Shown here in pieces: positions 24,295 to 32,975 of a stretch of DNA of 64,000 nucleotides. The DNA lies in assembly GCF_029688845.1 (NCBI RefSeq), contig NZ_JARUKW010000002.1:62001-126000 (forward strand), in the 5' to 3' direction. Position 1 is the first letter of the stretch, and each line of letters starts with the position of its first letter. This stretch comes from Natronococcus sp. A-GB1. Its GTDB lineage: Archaea > Halobacteriota > Halobacteria > Halobacteriales > Natrialbaceae. The notes under the pieces are model-generated. The model made no database searches. It was not told the origin of the DNA and saw only the letters and a list, made by a program, of their open reading frames with translations. The translations under genes were made by a program, and so were the position numbers.

Positions 24295-25905
24295 TTACAC
24301 CTCCTCCTGTCGGAGGAGCACGAGCATCGAGAGCCCGGAGATCACCACCAACAGGAGGGCGGGGACGGCCGCGTACCGATAGGCCAGCGCGTCCTGTGCG
24401 CCCCAGATGATCGAGACGAGCGTGTCCATTCCGACGGGCTGGAGCATCAGGGTCACCGGTAGCTCCTTCATCGTCGTCAGGAAGACCAGGACGCCGCCGG
24501 CGATCAGCCCGGGCATGATCAACGGCAGCGTGATCCGGCGGAACGTCTCGAGACGCCCGGCGTTGAGCGTACGGGCGGCCTCGATCGTCTTGTCGTCGAT
24601 CTGCAGGACCGACGATCGGACGGTGCCGACCGCCTGCGGAAGGAACCGGACGACGTACGCGAACACGAGCAGGGCGACGCCCTCCCGGTAGAACGAGGGA
24701 AGGGTCCTGGTCCCGAGGAAGACGAGTGCAAGTCCGATGACGACGCCGGGGACGGCAAAGCCGACGTAGGTCGCTCGCTCGAGGATCCGCGAGACGAGCG
24801 AGTTCGACCGACCGGAGTAGTACGCGACCGGTAGCGCGAAGAGGCACGCGACCAGCGCGGCCAGCAGGGCGAGGTACACCGAGTTGAACGCGAACTCGGG
24901 CTGGAACTCGAGTGACGGAATGGGATCGCCCTCGCTGCGGAACAGCCAGTTCGTGAAGATCGCGACCGGGACGACGAGCGTAAGAAAGCCGATGAACGAG
25001 ACGAACCCCATCGCCGGCCACTTCCAGCGGCCGAGGCGAACGACGCTCCCTTTCGCCGTCCCGCCAGCGACGTCCTCGTCGCGGCCAATGCCTGCTTCGA
25101 TGACGAGCACGATCGCAACGATCGCGATCAGCTGTAGCGCGAGCAACGCCGCGTACTCGACGGCGAAGTTGCTGAACTCCCAGTAGATCGTGCTCGTGAA
25201 GACGTCAGCCTGCATGAACGCCGGTGTTCCGAAGTCCGAGATCGCATAGAGGGCCGCGAGCAACGCGCCGGCCGCGATTCCCGGCCGAATCTGCGGGAAC
25301 GTGACGCGACGGAACGCCTCGAGGGGGCCGGCGTTGAGCGTCCGAGCCGCGTCGACGAGCGAGTTGTCCATCGACAGCAACGCGGCACGGGTCGTCAGGA
25401 ACACGTAGGGGTAGGTGTACAGCGTGATGATCAACACCGCTCCCGACAGTCCGTCGACGCGCGGGATCGTCGCGCCGAACAGCGTATCGACTTCGCCGCC
25501 CGGACCGAACATCCCCGCGAACGCGATCGCGCCGATGTAGCTCGGGATCACGAGCGGCAGCGCGGCGACGATCGTCCAGAGTCGAGGGTACGGGAGGTCC
25601 GTTCTCGTCGTCAACATGGCGAGTGGAACGCCGAGCAGGATCGAAAACACGGTGACGAGCACCATCAGCGTGATACTGTTGAACGTGATCCAGGCCGTCC
25701 GCGAGGAGACGACGAGATCGTACGCGCGCGTAGCCTCGACCGTCGTCGCCTGCCAGAACAGCCAGAACATCGGGGAGACGACGAGAAACGCGACGAGACC
25801 GCTCAGAAGTGCCAGGATCGTCATCGAACGGTCGGTGTTCCCGAGTCGATCCTGTACCGACTCGAGTCTCCGCGAGGAACCGAGATAGTCCGTAGGTAGT
25901 TTCAT
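24295..25905 (-). CDS. iron(III)-type ABC transporter permease, fused double domain
   Basis: A 536-aa permease with about twelve transmembrane segments and two binding-protein-dependent transport domains in tandem. Each half carries the EAA-like coupling loop (LVDAARTLNAGPLEAFRRVTFPQ and TIEAARTLNAGRLETFRRITLPL). This layout is that of FbpB/SfuB-type iron permeases. It lies 149 bp downstream of a binding-protein gene on the same strand. No ATPase gene is next to it, so the ATPase must be encoded elsewhere. A DtxR-type operator lies upstream at 25958-25973, supporting iron control. Confidence 0.9.
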   Translation of the reverse strand: MKLPTDYLGSSRRLESVQDRLGNTDRSMTILALLSGLVAFLVVSPMFWLFWQATTVEATRAYDLVVSSRTAWITFNSITLMVLVTVFSILLGVPLAMLTTRTDLPYPRLWTIVAALPLVIPSYIGAIAFAGMFGPGGEVDTLFGATIPRVDGLSGAVLIITLYTYPYVFLTTRAALLSMDNSLVDAARTLNAGPLEAFRRVTFPQIRPGIAAGALLAALYAISDFGTPAFMQADVFTSTIYWEFSNFAVEYAALLALQLIAIVAIVLVIEAGIGRDEDVAGGTAKGSVVRLGRWKWPAMGFVSFIGFLTLVVPVAIFTNWLFRSEGDPIPSLEFQPEFAFNSVYLALLAALVACLFALPVAYYSGRSNSLVSRILERATYVGFAVPGVVIGLALVFLGTRTLPSFYREGVALLVFAYVVRFLPQAVGTVRSSVLQIDDKTIEAARTLNAGRLETFRRITLPLIMPGLIAGGVLVFLTTMKELPVTLMLQPVGMDTLVSIIWGAQDALAYRYAAVPALLLVVISGLSMLVLLRQEEV

Positions 25906-25957
25906 TGTAGATTGTCTGCCCGGATCGGCGGAGCCGTGGACGTGGTCGGCCCTTGGA

Positions 25958-25973
25958 GCTAGGCGCTCCTAAA
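25958..25973. promoter_or_regulatory. DtxR-type iron box upstream of the permease gene
   Basis: GCTAGG-CGCT-CCTAAA. One half-site is perfect and the other matches at four of six positions against the TTTAGG-N4-CCTAAA pattern seen twice upstream of the binding-protein gene. It lies 53-68 bp before the permease start. Confidence 0.5.
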
Positions 25974-26054
25974 TCCCCCGAAGCGTTCCGAGGTGTGGGA
26001 AGCCGAAAAGCGGCAACCACGACGTCTCTGACTGAGTTTGCGCTCGTAGCCGCG

Positions 26055-27218
26055 TCAGACTGTCATCCCTTCCTCGCTGAGGAGGTCCTGGGCCTCCTCG
26101 AGATCCATGTCGAAGTCGCTCAAGTCGAACTCCGGCGGCTCGAGCTCCTCGAGGTCGGGGAGGTCGCCGACGTAGTCGACGCCCTCGACGACGGGGTACT
26201 CGCCGTTTGCGTCCATCATGAACTCCTGGCCCTCCGCGGCCAGCAGATGCCGGACGAACTCCGCGACGAGCTCCGGATTCTCCACGTCGTTCGTGACGCC
26301 GACGCCCGCGACGCTGAACAGACAGCCGGGATCGTTCTCGGTGAACGTTACGTCGATCGGCGCGTCGGGGTCCTCGTTGAGGATACGGGCGGCGTAGTAG
26401 CTGTTTCCGAGTGCGACGACCGGGTCGTCGTCGCCACCCCTCTCGATGGCTTCCGCCTGGTCGGAGCCACCCGAGAACAGCTGGATGTCCTGGTCCTCGA
26501 CCATCGCTCGGACCCACTCGCGAGTTTCCTCCTCGCCCTCGAGTTCGACCATCGCCTGGATGAACCCCCGGAAGGTTCCGGAGTTGGGACGCGTCGAAAT
26601 GATCCCCTCGAATCGGTCGTCGGTCGCAAACTCCATGATATCGGTCGGAAAGTCGTCGCCGTCGCCGTCCCAGCGTTCGGTGTTGTACAGAATCGAGCGA
26701 ACCCGACCGGAGACACCGGTCCAGTAGCCGTCCGGTTCGCGGTAGCTCTCCGGAACGGCGTCGACGACGTCCTCGGGCAGTTGCTGGACGGCACCCTCGT
26801 GCTCGAGCTCGGCCAGCGCGCCCGGATCCTGTGAGTACATCAGATCTGCCGCGACCGCGTCGCCTTCCTGGAGGATCTGGTTGACCTGCACGTCGTTGTC
26901 GTCGTAGTCGACGTTGAGCGTCAGCCCGTCGTACTCCTCCTCGAGCGCGACGAAGACGGGATCGATCTGGTCTCGGGTGCGCCCGGAGTAGATCGTCAGC
27001 TCGCCCTCGAGGTCGCCGAGGTCGTCCCAGGAGACGGCCTCGGAGTCGACCGACGCCTCGCGGGGACCGACGTCGGCGACCGCCCCGGCGCTTTCGCCGT
27101 CGTCGCCGAGACAGCCTGCGAGTCCCGCGAGCCCTGCGACCGACACCCCCGTCGCCGCGAGAAATCGTCGCCGTCCGGTCGCCGTTCGCTGCGTTCGATC
27201 GTCGTCTCGCTGGTGCAT
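26055..27218 (-). CDS. iron(III)-type ABC transporter substrate-binding lipoprotein
   Basis: A 387-aa binding protein with a twin-arginine signal (GRRRFLAATG) and lipobox (LAGC), hence a Tat-exported, membrane-anchored lipoprotein. The mature part follows the FbpA-type pattern (GELTIYSGRTRDQIDPVF near the start, then VALGNSYYAARI). Such proteins bind ferric iron or its chelates and deliver it to the permease encoded downstream. A palindromic operator at 27226-27241 sits between the probable TATA element (about 27245-27252) and the start codon, a position suited to repression. Confidence 0.88.
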   Translation of the reverse strand: MHQRDDDRTQRTATGRRRFLAATGVSVAGLAGLAGCLGDDGESAGAVADVGPREASVDSEAVSWDDLGDLEGELTIYSGRTRDQIDPVFVALEEEYDGLTLNVDYDDNDVQVNQILQEGDAVAADLMYSQDPGALAELEHEGAVQQLPEDVVDAVPESYREPDGYWTGVSGRVRSILYNTERWDGDGDDFPTDIMEFATDDRFEGIISTRPNSGTFRGFIQAMVELEGEEETREWVRAMVEDQDIQLFSGGSDQAEAIERGGDDDPVVALGNSYYAARILNEDPDAPIDVTFTENDPGCLFSVAGVGVTNDVENPELVAEFVRHLLAAEGQEFMMDANGEYPVVEGVDYVGDLPDLEELEPPEFDLSDFDMDLEEAQDLLSEEGMTV

Positions 27219-27225
27219 ATCTAGT

Positions 27226-27241
27226 TTTAGGTTGACCTAAA
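27226..27241. promoter_or_regulatory. DtxR-type iron box before the iron-binding-protein gene
   Basis: TTTAGG-TTGA-CCTAAA, a perfect dyad of 6-bp half-sites with a 4-bp centre, ending 8 bp from the start codon. It resembles the TTAGG...CCTAA boxes of DtxR-family iron regulators. Confidence 0.75.
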
Positions 27242-27332
27242 ACACTAATACCTTCCGATTGTTCCCGTCAGAAGGACCGAGAGGTCGGGGTAGCTACCGC
27301 TTCCCGTTTGGCCCGAATCCGATGCCCACGGA

Positions 27333-27348
27333 TTTCGGCCAGCCTAAA
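27333..27348. promoter_or_regulatory. DtxR-type iron box, near-perfect copy
   Basis: TTTCGG-CCAG-CCTAAA, one mismatch from the dyad. It lies 32 bp (about three helical turns) to the left of the perfect copy at 27365. Confidence 0.55.
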
Positions 27349-27364
27349 CCTCCACGTCGATCTT

Positions 27365-27380
27365 TTTAGGCCAACCTAAA
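27365..27380. promoter_or_regulatory. DtxR-type iron box before the methyltransferase gene
   Basis: TTTAGG-CCAA-CCTAAA, a perfect dyad. It may overlap the TATA element (CTTTTTAGG) of the methyltransferase gene that starts at 27449. Confidence 0.7.
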
Positions 27381-27448
27381 GAGCCTGTCGGTGACTTCCG
27401 GCACTGAGAGCCGAACCGGTTTTGACCCTCTGGAGGAAACGAGTCGGT

Positions 27449-28129
27449 ATGAGCGTACGCGAGGAGTTCGACGAGTGGGCTACGAGCGGTCGCGACAGGG
27501 GAATGGAGGAACGGCACTGGCACACCGCCAAACACGCGCTCGCGCGGATGCCCGTCGAACCGGGCGATACGGTTCTCGACCTGGGCTGTGGTAGCGGCTA
27601 CGCCGGTCGTGCGCTTCGAGACACCAAAGACGCCGGTCGGATCTACGGACTCGACGGCTCACCCGAAATGGCACACAACGCTGCGAGCTACACCGACGAT
27701 CCGCAGGTCGGCTACGTCGTCGGCGACTTCGGCGCCCTACCCTTTGCCGATGACTCGATCGACCACGTCTGGTCGATGGAGGCCTTCTACTACGCCGCCG
27801 ACCCCCACGAGACCCTCGAGGAGATCGCACGCATCCTCCGACCGGGCGGCACGTTCTACTGTGCGGTCAACTACTACGAGGAGAACGTCCACTCCCACGA
27901 GTGGCAGGACAACATCGCCGTCGAGATGACCCGCTGGGACCGCGACCAGTACCGCGAGGCGTTCCGTTCGGCGGACCTCTCGGTCGCCGAACAGGACAAC
28001 GTCCCCGACCGAGAGATCGCGATCCCCAGCGAGGCGGAGTTCCCGCTCGAGGACTGGGACACCCGCGAGGCGATGGTCGAGCACTACCGGGAGTACGGCA
28101 CCCTGCTCACGGTCGGGGTCGCCCCCTGA
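27449..28129 (+). CDS. class I SAM-dependent methyltransferase
   Basis: A 226-aa Rossmann-fold methyltransferase. Motif I is VLDLGCGSGYAGR, followed by YGLDGSPEM (motif II region), VVGDFGALPFADDS and the post-I motif DHVWSMEAFYYAADP. ATG 27449 is preferred over an upstream in-frame start because GGAGG lies 13-17 bp before it. The substrate is unknown. Two iron-box dyads lie upstream, so the gene may be iron-regulated, which is unusual for this family (inference). Confidence 0.88.
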   Translation: MSVREEFDEWATSGRDRGMEERHWHTAKHALARMPVEPGDTVLDLGCGSGYAGRALRDTKDAGRIYGLDGSPEMAHNAASYTDDPQVGYVVGDFGALPFADDSIDHVWSMEAFYYAADPHETLEEIARILRPGGTFYCAVNYYEENVHSHEWQDNIAVEMTRWDRDQYREAFRSADLSVAEQDNVPDREIAIPSEAEFPLEDWDTREAMVEHYREYGTLLTVGVAP

Positions 28130-28409
28130 TTTCGGGTCGACGCTCCGGCCGAACCCCTTGATTTCCACTCGAGCGTTCGGGCGCTCCCTCGGTTGTCTAC
28201 CCGGGGCGATAGATTCCTTTCCGGGACGGCGGCCAACGACGACGAGACGACCGCCGAAGCGCCGATCGATCGTGACGGTACGGACGAGAACGACACCGAC
28301 CGATCCGCAGCAAAACGCGACGAGAGCCACGGCCCCCTGCCCGAACAACGCGAACGTCGCTGTCGGCGTCCGTGCTGTACGGCGGTCTCACCGCCCCCAG
28401 TGAGTAGCG
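28130..28409. other. 280-bp intergenic region between convergent genes
   Basis: It contains an ORB-like motif at 28152-28173 (minus orientation, core CTCGAGTGGAAATCAAGGGG). Otherwise it is GC-rich, with only short overlapping frames that lack codon character. No terminator with a clear T-run is seen. Confidence 0.45.
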
Positions 28410-28985
28410 CTACTCGAACCGCTCGCCCGCCGGAATCGTCACCTCGAGCCAGTTCTCTTCGGGAGGCAGGGGACAGTCGAACGTCTCGCTGTAGGCACAG
28501 AACGGCGTGTACGCGAGGTTGAAGTCGACGACCAGCTCGTCGCCGGTTTCGAGATCCCGCTCGGCGGCCAGCTCCATATATCGCCCGCCCTCGTAGGTCT
28601 GCTGGCCCGTCGTCTTGTCCCGGAATGGGACGAAGTAGGGCTCCTCGTTCGGGCTCTCGAGTTGGTAGGCTGCCAGCTCGAACGCGCCGTCCTCGAGGTC
28701 TTCGTCCTCGCGATCCAGCTCGAACTCGAGCGTCGCCGCACGGAGGTAGCGCATCTCTCGACCCGCCGTGGTGTCCATCAGGACGACCTCCGGATCGTCG
28801 TGAGCGGTTACGGTCGCGGTCACCCGATAGGTCGGATCCGGCTCGAAGTAGTCCAGGCCCTCGAACGCCTCGCGGTCCTCGGGTGGTATCGGCGACTGGG
28901 GATGTTCGGCGAAGAAGTCGTCCTTCTCGGCGCGCTTTGTCTCGAGTTCCGCGCGCCACTTCTCGACGTCGATCGAATCGCTCAT
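28410..28985 (-). CDS. DUF1684 family protein
   Basis: A 191-aa cytoplasmic protein matching DUF1684: an N-terminal helical WRAELETKRAEKDDFF, then REMRYLRAATLEFEL, GGRYMEL and the family's C-terminal block DFNLAYTPFCAYSETFDCPLPPEENWL in part. The start is taken as ATG 28985; upstream in-frame residues lack acidic character. The family's biochemical role is not established. It is divergent from znuA across a 426-bp gap. Confidence 0.85.
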   Translation of the reverse strand: MSDSIDVEKWRAELETKRAEKDDFFAEHPQSPIPPEDREAFEGLDYFEPDPTYRVTATVTAHDDPEVVLMDTTAGREMRYLRAATLEFELDREDEDLEDGAFELAAYQLESPNEEPYFVPFRDKTTGQQTYEGGRYMELAAERDLETGDELVVDFNLAYTPFCAYSETFDCPLPPEENWLEVTIPAGERFE

Positions 28986-29411
28986 GCGGTCGGTTGTGCA
29001 GCGAGACTGGAAGGCGTTGCGTTTGACAGACGGGAGACTTACCCCACGAACGATAGCCGCCGCTGACAGCCAGTTCATGCGCTTGATCGCACGGGGGAAG
29101 CGCAGTCCGAACGAACAGCGTAAGCGAGGACCAGGGGACGGCGAACGGGGGGACGGAGTGACTCGCGAGCTGCAGATCCGGGTGTCGCAGTCCAGTCGTT
29201 ACCTCCCTCCCAAGACAGATTGGCACGTCCAGACCGGGCCAGGAGCCGAAGCTCCGACACCACGGCTAACCAGACAATCAGCGTGCCCTTTCGGGGGTGG
29301 TTCCTCGAGTAAGTACGCTGTACTCTGGTCCGGACCGGGACGGATTAGTCGCGTCTAATAATCTGTGTAGAAGCACAAACTATTTTAATTGGTGTGGCGG
29401 AATGCGAGCTA
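28986..29411. promoter_or_regulatory. 426-bp divergent region upstream of znuA
   Basis: No gene is supported here. On the znuA side, TATTTTAATT at 29381-29390 is a TATA box 22-31 bp before the ATG (leaderless). Upstream of it lies a dyad ATTAG-TCGCGT-CTAAT at 29344-29359, a candidate operator, and a self-complementary GGTCCGGACC at 29327-29336. A small hairpin GGAGC-CGAA-GCTCC lies at about 29241-29254. The remainder is GC-rich without signals. Confidence 0.5.
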
Positions 29412-30425
29412 ATGACAGATCTCTCGACGACGACTCAGCCTCGCTCTACGCGTCGGACGGTCCTCGCTGCGGGGGTCGGAACGCTCGCCGCGGGTATCGC
29501 GGGCTGTCTCGACGAGGATCCCCAGGAGGACAACGGTGTCGACGGCGACGATATAGCAAGTGAAGACGACGGAGGCGGGGGAGACGACACGTACACTGTT
29601 GCCGCCGGAATGCCAGCGCTCTGGGATTTCACACGGGAGGTCGGCGGCGATCACGTGAACGCCGTCGATCTGGTTCCGACCGGCGAGCACGGCCACGACT
29701 ACGAACCCGGGCCGGGGATCGTCGAGGAGATCGAGGAGGCCGACGCGTTCGTCTATATGCGGGAGTTCGCCGGCTGGATGGACGACGCCGTCGCGGAGCT
29801 CGAGGGCGACGACAGCGTCGCCGTCATCGACGCCTCCGCGGGGATCGAGTTCTTCGACAGTCCTGCCGAAGACGACGACGAACACTGGTGGATGGATCCC
29901 GTCGAGTGTCAGAACGGCGTCGACAACATCGCAGCCGGCTTCGCGGAGCTCGATCCCGACCACGCCGACGAGTACAACGAGAACGCGACCGCGTTCAGCG
30001 AGGACCTCGAGGAGATCCACGAGAAGTTCGAGGAGCTTGTCGATCGCGCGACTCTCGACGAAATCGTCATCGGCACCCACGACTCCTTCCAGTGGTGGAA
30101 CCGCCGATACGACATCGACGTCTACTCGCCGATCGGCACGTCGCCGGACGGAGAGGCGTCCGCACAGGACATCGAGGAGGTCGAAAACCACATCGAGGAG
30201 TACGGGATCGAGCACGTCCTCTACGACGTCGGCGAGCCGGCCCACCTCGCCGAATCGATCGCCGACGAGACGGGCGCGGAGGTGCTCCCGATCTCGCCGG
30301 TGGAGACGCAACTCGACGAAACCACGGAGGTCGGGGACGTCGAGATGGAGTCCGACTGGGGGTACGTCGCCCACTACCAGGAGATCAACTTCCCGTCGCT
30401 CGAGCGAGCCCTCCAGACAGCATAA
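29412..30425 (+). CDS. znuA: zinc ABC transporter substrate-binding lipoprotein (ZnuA)
   Basis: A 337-aa cluster A-I metal-binding protein. A twin-arginine signal (TRRTVLAAG) and lipobox (IAGC) mark a Tat lipoprotein. Metal-ligand candidates are the histidines in GEHGHDYEPGP, EHWWMDP and GTHDSFQWW, with a late acidic ligand near SIADETG. The His-rich loop of bacterial ZnuA is replaced by an acidic Asp/Gly stretch after the signal. ATG 29412 agrees with the TATA box. ATPase and permease genes follow on the same strand. Confidence 0.9.
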   Translation: MTDLSTTTQPRSTRRTVLAAGVGTLAAGIAGCLDEDPQEDNGVDGDDIASEDDGGGGDDTYTVAAGMPALWDFTREVGGDHVNAVDLVPTGEHGHDYEPGPGIVEEIEEADAFVYMREFAGWMDDAVAELEGDDSVAVIDASAGIEFFDSPAEDDDEHWWMDPVECQNGVDNIAAGFAELDPDHADEYNENATAFSEDLEEIHEKFEELVDRATLDEIVIGTHDSFQWWNRRYDIDVYSPIGTSPDGEASAQDIEEVENHIEEYGIEHVLYDVGEPAHLAESIADETGAEVLPISPVETQLDETTEVGDVEMESDWGYVAHYQEINFPSLERALQTA

Positions 30426-30485
30426 GAGTTAGCAGCCTCGAAAGATTTGGATAGCTCGAGAGCAAAAACTGGTTATCAACCTCAA

Positions 30486-31238
30486 ATGAACGCTGCAATA
30501 GCCGCCGAGAACGTTACCTTCGCCTACGACGACCAGCCCGTGATAAAAGACGTCTCCCTCACGGTCGAAGCCGGCGACTTCCTGGGGCTGATCGGACCGA
30601 ACGGCTCCGGGAAGACGACCCTGTTGAAGATCCTGCTGGGACTGCAGACGCCGGATACGGGAACGGTCGAGCTGTTCGGCACCGACGCGACGTCGTTCGA
30701 CGAAGGGACCCGACTCGGCTACGTCTCACAGCAGTCCTCGGAGGCCGACACGACGATGCCGATCTCCGTCCGTGAGGTCGTACGGATGGGACGGTACGCC
30801 CACGCTGGCCTCTCGCCTCTCACGTCGGACGATCATCGGATCGTCGACGACGCCCTCGAGCAGGTCGGTATCGTCGACCTGGCCGACCGGCAGATCAGCT
30901 CGCTCTCGGGCGGACAGAAACAGCGGACGTACATCGCTCGCGCGCTCGCGTCCGAAGCCGATCTGCTGGCGCTCGACGAGCCGACGGTCGGCGTCGACGC
31001 CGACTCGCGGGACGCGTTCTACGATCTGTTACACGAACTCAACGAGGCAGGGATCACGATCGTCCTGATCGAACACGATATCGGCGTCGTCACCGAGCAC
31101 GCCGATACGATCGCGTGTCTCAACCGCGAACTCTACGAGCACTGCGGTACGGAACGGTTCCTCGAAACCGACGCACTCGAACGCGCGTTCAGCTCGGCGC
31201 GAGCAGCGCGGTCGACAAGCGTTGCCTCCGGAGACTGA
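30486..31238 (+). CDS. znuC: zinc ABC transporter ATPase (ZnuC)
   Basis: A 250-aa ATPase. Walker A GPNGSGKTT, Q-loop YVSQQ, signature LSGGQKQR, Walker B LLALDEPTVGVD and H-loop IEHDIGVV are all intact. ATG 30486 is preferred; the frame is open to a TTG at 30447 with no support. It begins 60 bp after znuA and ends 2 bp before znuB. Confidence 0.92.
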   Translation: MNAAIAAENVTFAYDDQPVIKDVSLTVEAGDFLGLIGPNGSGKTTLLKILLGLQTPDTGTVELFGTDATSFDEGTRLGYVSQQSSEADTTMPISVREVVRMGRYAHAGLSPLTSDDHRIVDDALEQVGIVDLADRQISSLSGGQKQRTYIARALASEADLLALDEPTVGVDADSRDAFYDLLHELNEAGITIVLIEHDIGVVTEHADTIACLNRELYEHCGTERFLETDALERAFSSARAARSTSVASGD

Positions 31239-31240
31239 CG

Positions 31241-32206
31241 ATGAACGACGATACGTTCCGGTCCCGGCGCGGGCTGGCTGTTGCCGCGGTCGGTGTTCCT
31301 GCGGCGGTGATCGCTACCGCCGCGTTCGTCTACTGGGCTTTCCCGCCGCTTTTCGACGCGTTCTGGGGAACGACGTGCGGAGCGATCGACTCCTGGCTGG
31401 TCTGTAGTACGTTCCTTCAGCACGGCTTTACGGTCGGCGTTCTCGTCGGGATCGCCGCACCGCTCGTCGGCGCCTATGTCGTTAACCGGCAGATGGCGCT
31501 CATCGGAGAAGCTCTCGCTCACACCGCGTTCGGCGGCGTGGCGATCGGACTCGTGGTCGGCGCGAGCGTCGAGTGGCTGAACTATCCGCTGGTCTTCGCG
31601 CTGATCGCCGCCGTCCTCGCCGCGCTCGGGCTCCAGTATCTCGCCGTGACGACGGACGCCTACGCCGACGTTCCGCTGGCGATCATCCTGACCGGCGGGT
31701 TCGCCGTCGGGGTCGCCGTCATCTCCTACGGCGAGGGTGTCGCGTTCGGTCGCGAGATCGAGAGCTACCTGTTCGGCAACATCCTGTTCGTTCCCTTCGA
31801 GAACGTCCAGCTGATGGTCGCGCTCACGATACTGGTCGTCGGAATGGTGGGGCTAACCCACAAGCAGTTGTTGTTCATCACGTTCGACCGCGAAGCGGCG
31901 CGACTGGCTCGGATCAACGTCTGGTTCTACGATACGCTCCTGATCGTCGTGACGGCGCTGGTCGTCGTCGCGGCGATGCAGATCCTCGGTGCAATCCTCG
32001 TCGCCGCGATGCTCGTCGTTCCCGTCGCGGCCGCAATGCAACTGACGAGCAACTTCAACCACGGCCTCGTCCTCTCGATTCTGTTCGGCGAGATCGCGGT
32101 TCTCGCCGGCATTTTCTCCTCGTACTACCTCGACATCGCGACCGGACCGGCGATCGTTCTCGTCGCGATTCTGGTCTACGTATTTGCAATCGTCAACGAC
32201 AGGTAG
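31241..32206 (+). CDS. znuB: zinc ABC transporter permease (ZnuB)
   Basis: A 321-aa membrane protein with about eight to nine helices of the ABC-3 family (VNRQMALIGEALAHTAFGGVAIGL is the hallmark region, quoted in part). It would form the zinc channel with ZnuC. Manganese or iron transporters share this fold; zinc is favoured by the ZnuA-like binding protein. ATG 31241 lies 3 bp after the znuC stop. Confidence 0.9.
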   Translation: MNDDTFRSRRGLAVAAVGVPAAVIATAAFVYWAFPPLFDAFWGTTCGAIDSWLVCSTFLQHGFTVGVLVGIAAPLVGAYVVNRQMALIGEALAHTAFGGVAIGLVVGASVEWLNYPLVFALIAAVLAALGLQYLAVTTDAYADVPLAIILTGGFAVGVAVISYGEGVAFGREIESYLFGNILFVPFENVQLMVALTILVVGMVGLTHKQLLFITFDREAARLARINVWFYDTLLIVVTALVVVAAMQILGAILVAAMLVVPVAAAMQLTSNFNHGLVLSILFGEIAVLAGIFSSYYLDIATGPAIVLVAILVYVFAIVNDR

Positions 32207-32215
32207 CGTCAACCA

Positions 32216-32263
32216 ATGAGTAACAACACAAACGGAATGAATGCTATCAAAGAGGTGACCTGA
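32216..32263 (+). other. possible 15-codon leader ORF before the YdjM-like gene
   Basis: ATG 32216 opens a 15-codon frame (MSNNTNGMNAIKEVT) that ends 6 bp before ATG 32270. Its codons are unusually AT-rich for this genome. GAGGTGACC at about 32251-32259 lies within it and serves as a strong Shine-Dalgarno site for the next gene. It may be a leader or a chance frame. Confidence 0.25.
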
Positions 32264-32269
32264 ATCCGT

Positions 32270-32893
32270 ATGTGGCCCTGGGAACACGCGATCATGGGAT
32301 ACGTCGCGTACTCGCTGTTTTGCCACGCCTACTACCGCGACTCGCCCGGCGGACTCGAGGCGTTCGCGGTCGTCTTCGCCTCCGTCCTTCCGGATCTGAT
32401 CGACAAACCGCTGGCCTGGGAGTACGGCATCTTCGAGGTCGGCTACGCGATCGGTCACTCGATCTTCTTCGCCGTTCCGCTGTCGATCGCCGTCGGCGCG
32501 ATCGCCCGGTCGTACGGGCGTTCTCGAGCCGGACTCGCGTTCGCCGTCGGCTACCTCCTGCATCTCCCCGCCGATATCGTCGACGGCTACGTCCGGGACG
32601 ATCACCTCAGCTTCTGGATCGTGCTGTGGCCGTTCCAGCCGGACGAGGTTCACCACCACGCTCACGAGCACACCGGGTTCGCCGACCAGTTCTTCGTCCT
32701 CCTGGGGAACTACCACCAGGAGCTGTTCTCCGACGACCCGTCGACGTACGCCCTGGCCATGCTCGGTGCGACCGGGTTTGCCGCCCTGCTGTGGCTCTAC
32801 GACGGCGCACCGGTCCTCCGCGAGTCGGTCCTCGCGGTCAAGCGCGGACTCGAGCGATCGGTCGAGCTGGTAACCGACTCCCGGAGCCGCTGA
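32270..32893 (+). CDS. YdjM/DUF457-type membrane-bound hydrolase-like protein
   Basis: A 207-aa membrane protein with about four helices. The early histidine (WEHAIMGY), LPDLIDKPLAW, GHSIFF, LHLPADIVDGY and DEVHHHAHEHTG provide the conserved His/Asp set of the LexA-regulated YdjM-like putative metal-dependent hydrolases. The active reaction is unknown. A strong Shine-Dalgarno GAGGTGA lies upstream. It follows znuB by 63 bp and may be in the same transcript. Confidence 0.75.
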   Translation: MWPWEHAIMGYVAYSLFCHAYYRDSPGGLEAFAVVFASVLPDLIDKPLAWEYGIFEVGYAIGHSIFFAVPLSIAVGAIARSYGRSRAGLAFAVGYLLHLPADIVDGYVRDDHLSFWIVLWPFQPDEVHHHAHEHTGFADQFFVLLGNYHQELFSDDPSTYALAMLGATGFAALLWLYDGAPVLRESVLAVKRGLERSVELVTDSRSR

Positions 32894-32975
32894 CGCGAGC
32901 GGGCGTCGGTCCTCCCTCCCGAGGTTTATATCCGAAGCCGCGGCTACGGTTCGTCAACGCTATGAGCGACCGACG

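Noticed and set aside
28084-29226. Minus-strand frame of 380 codons overlapping the DUF1684 gene
   Set aside because: Arg- and Ser-rich, overlaps a recognisable protein family in another frame, no motif.
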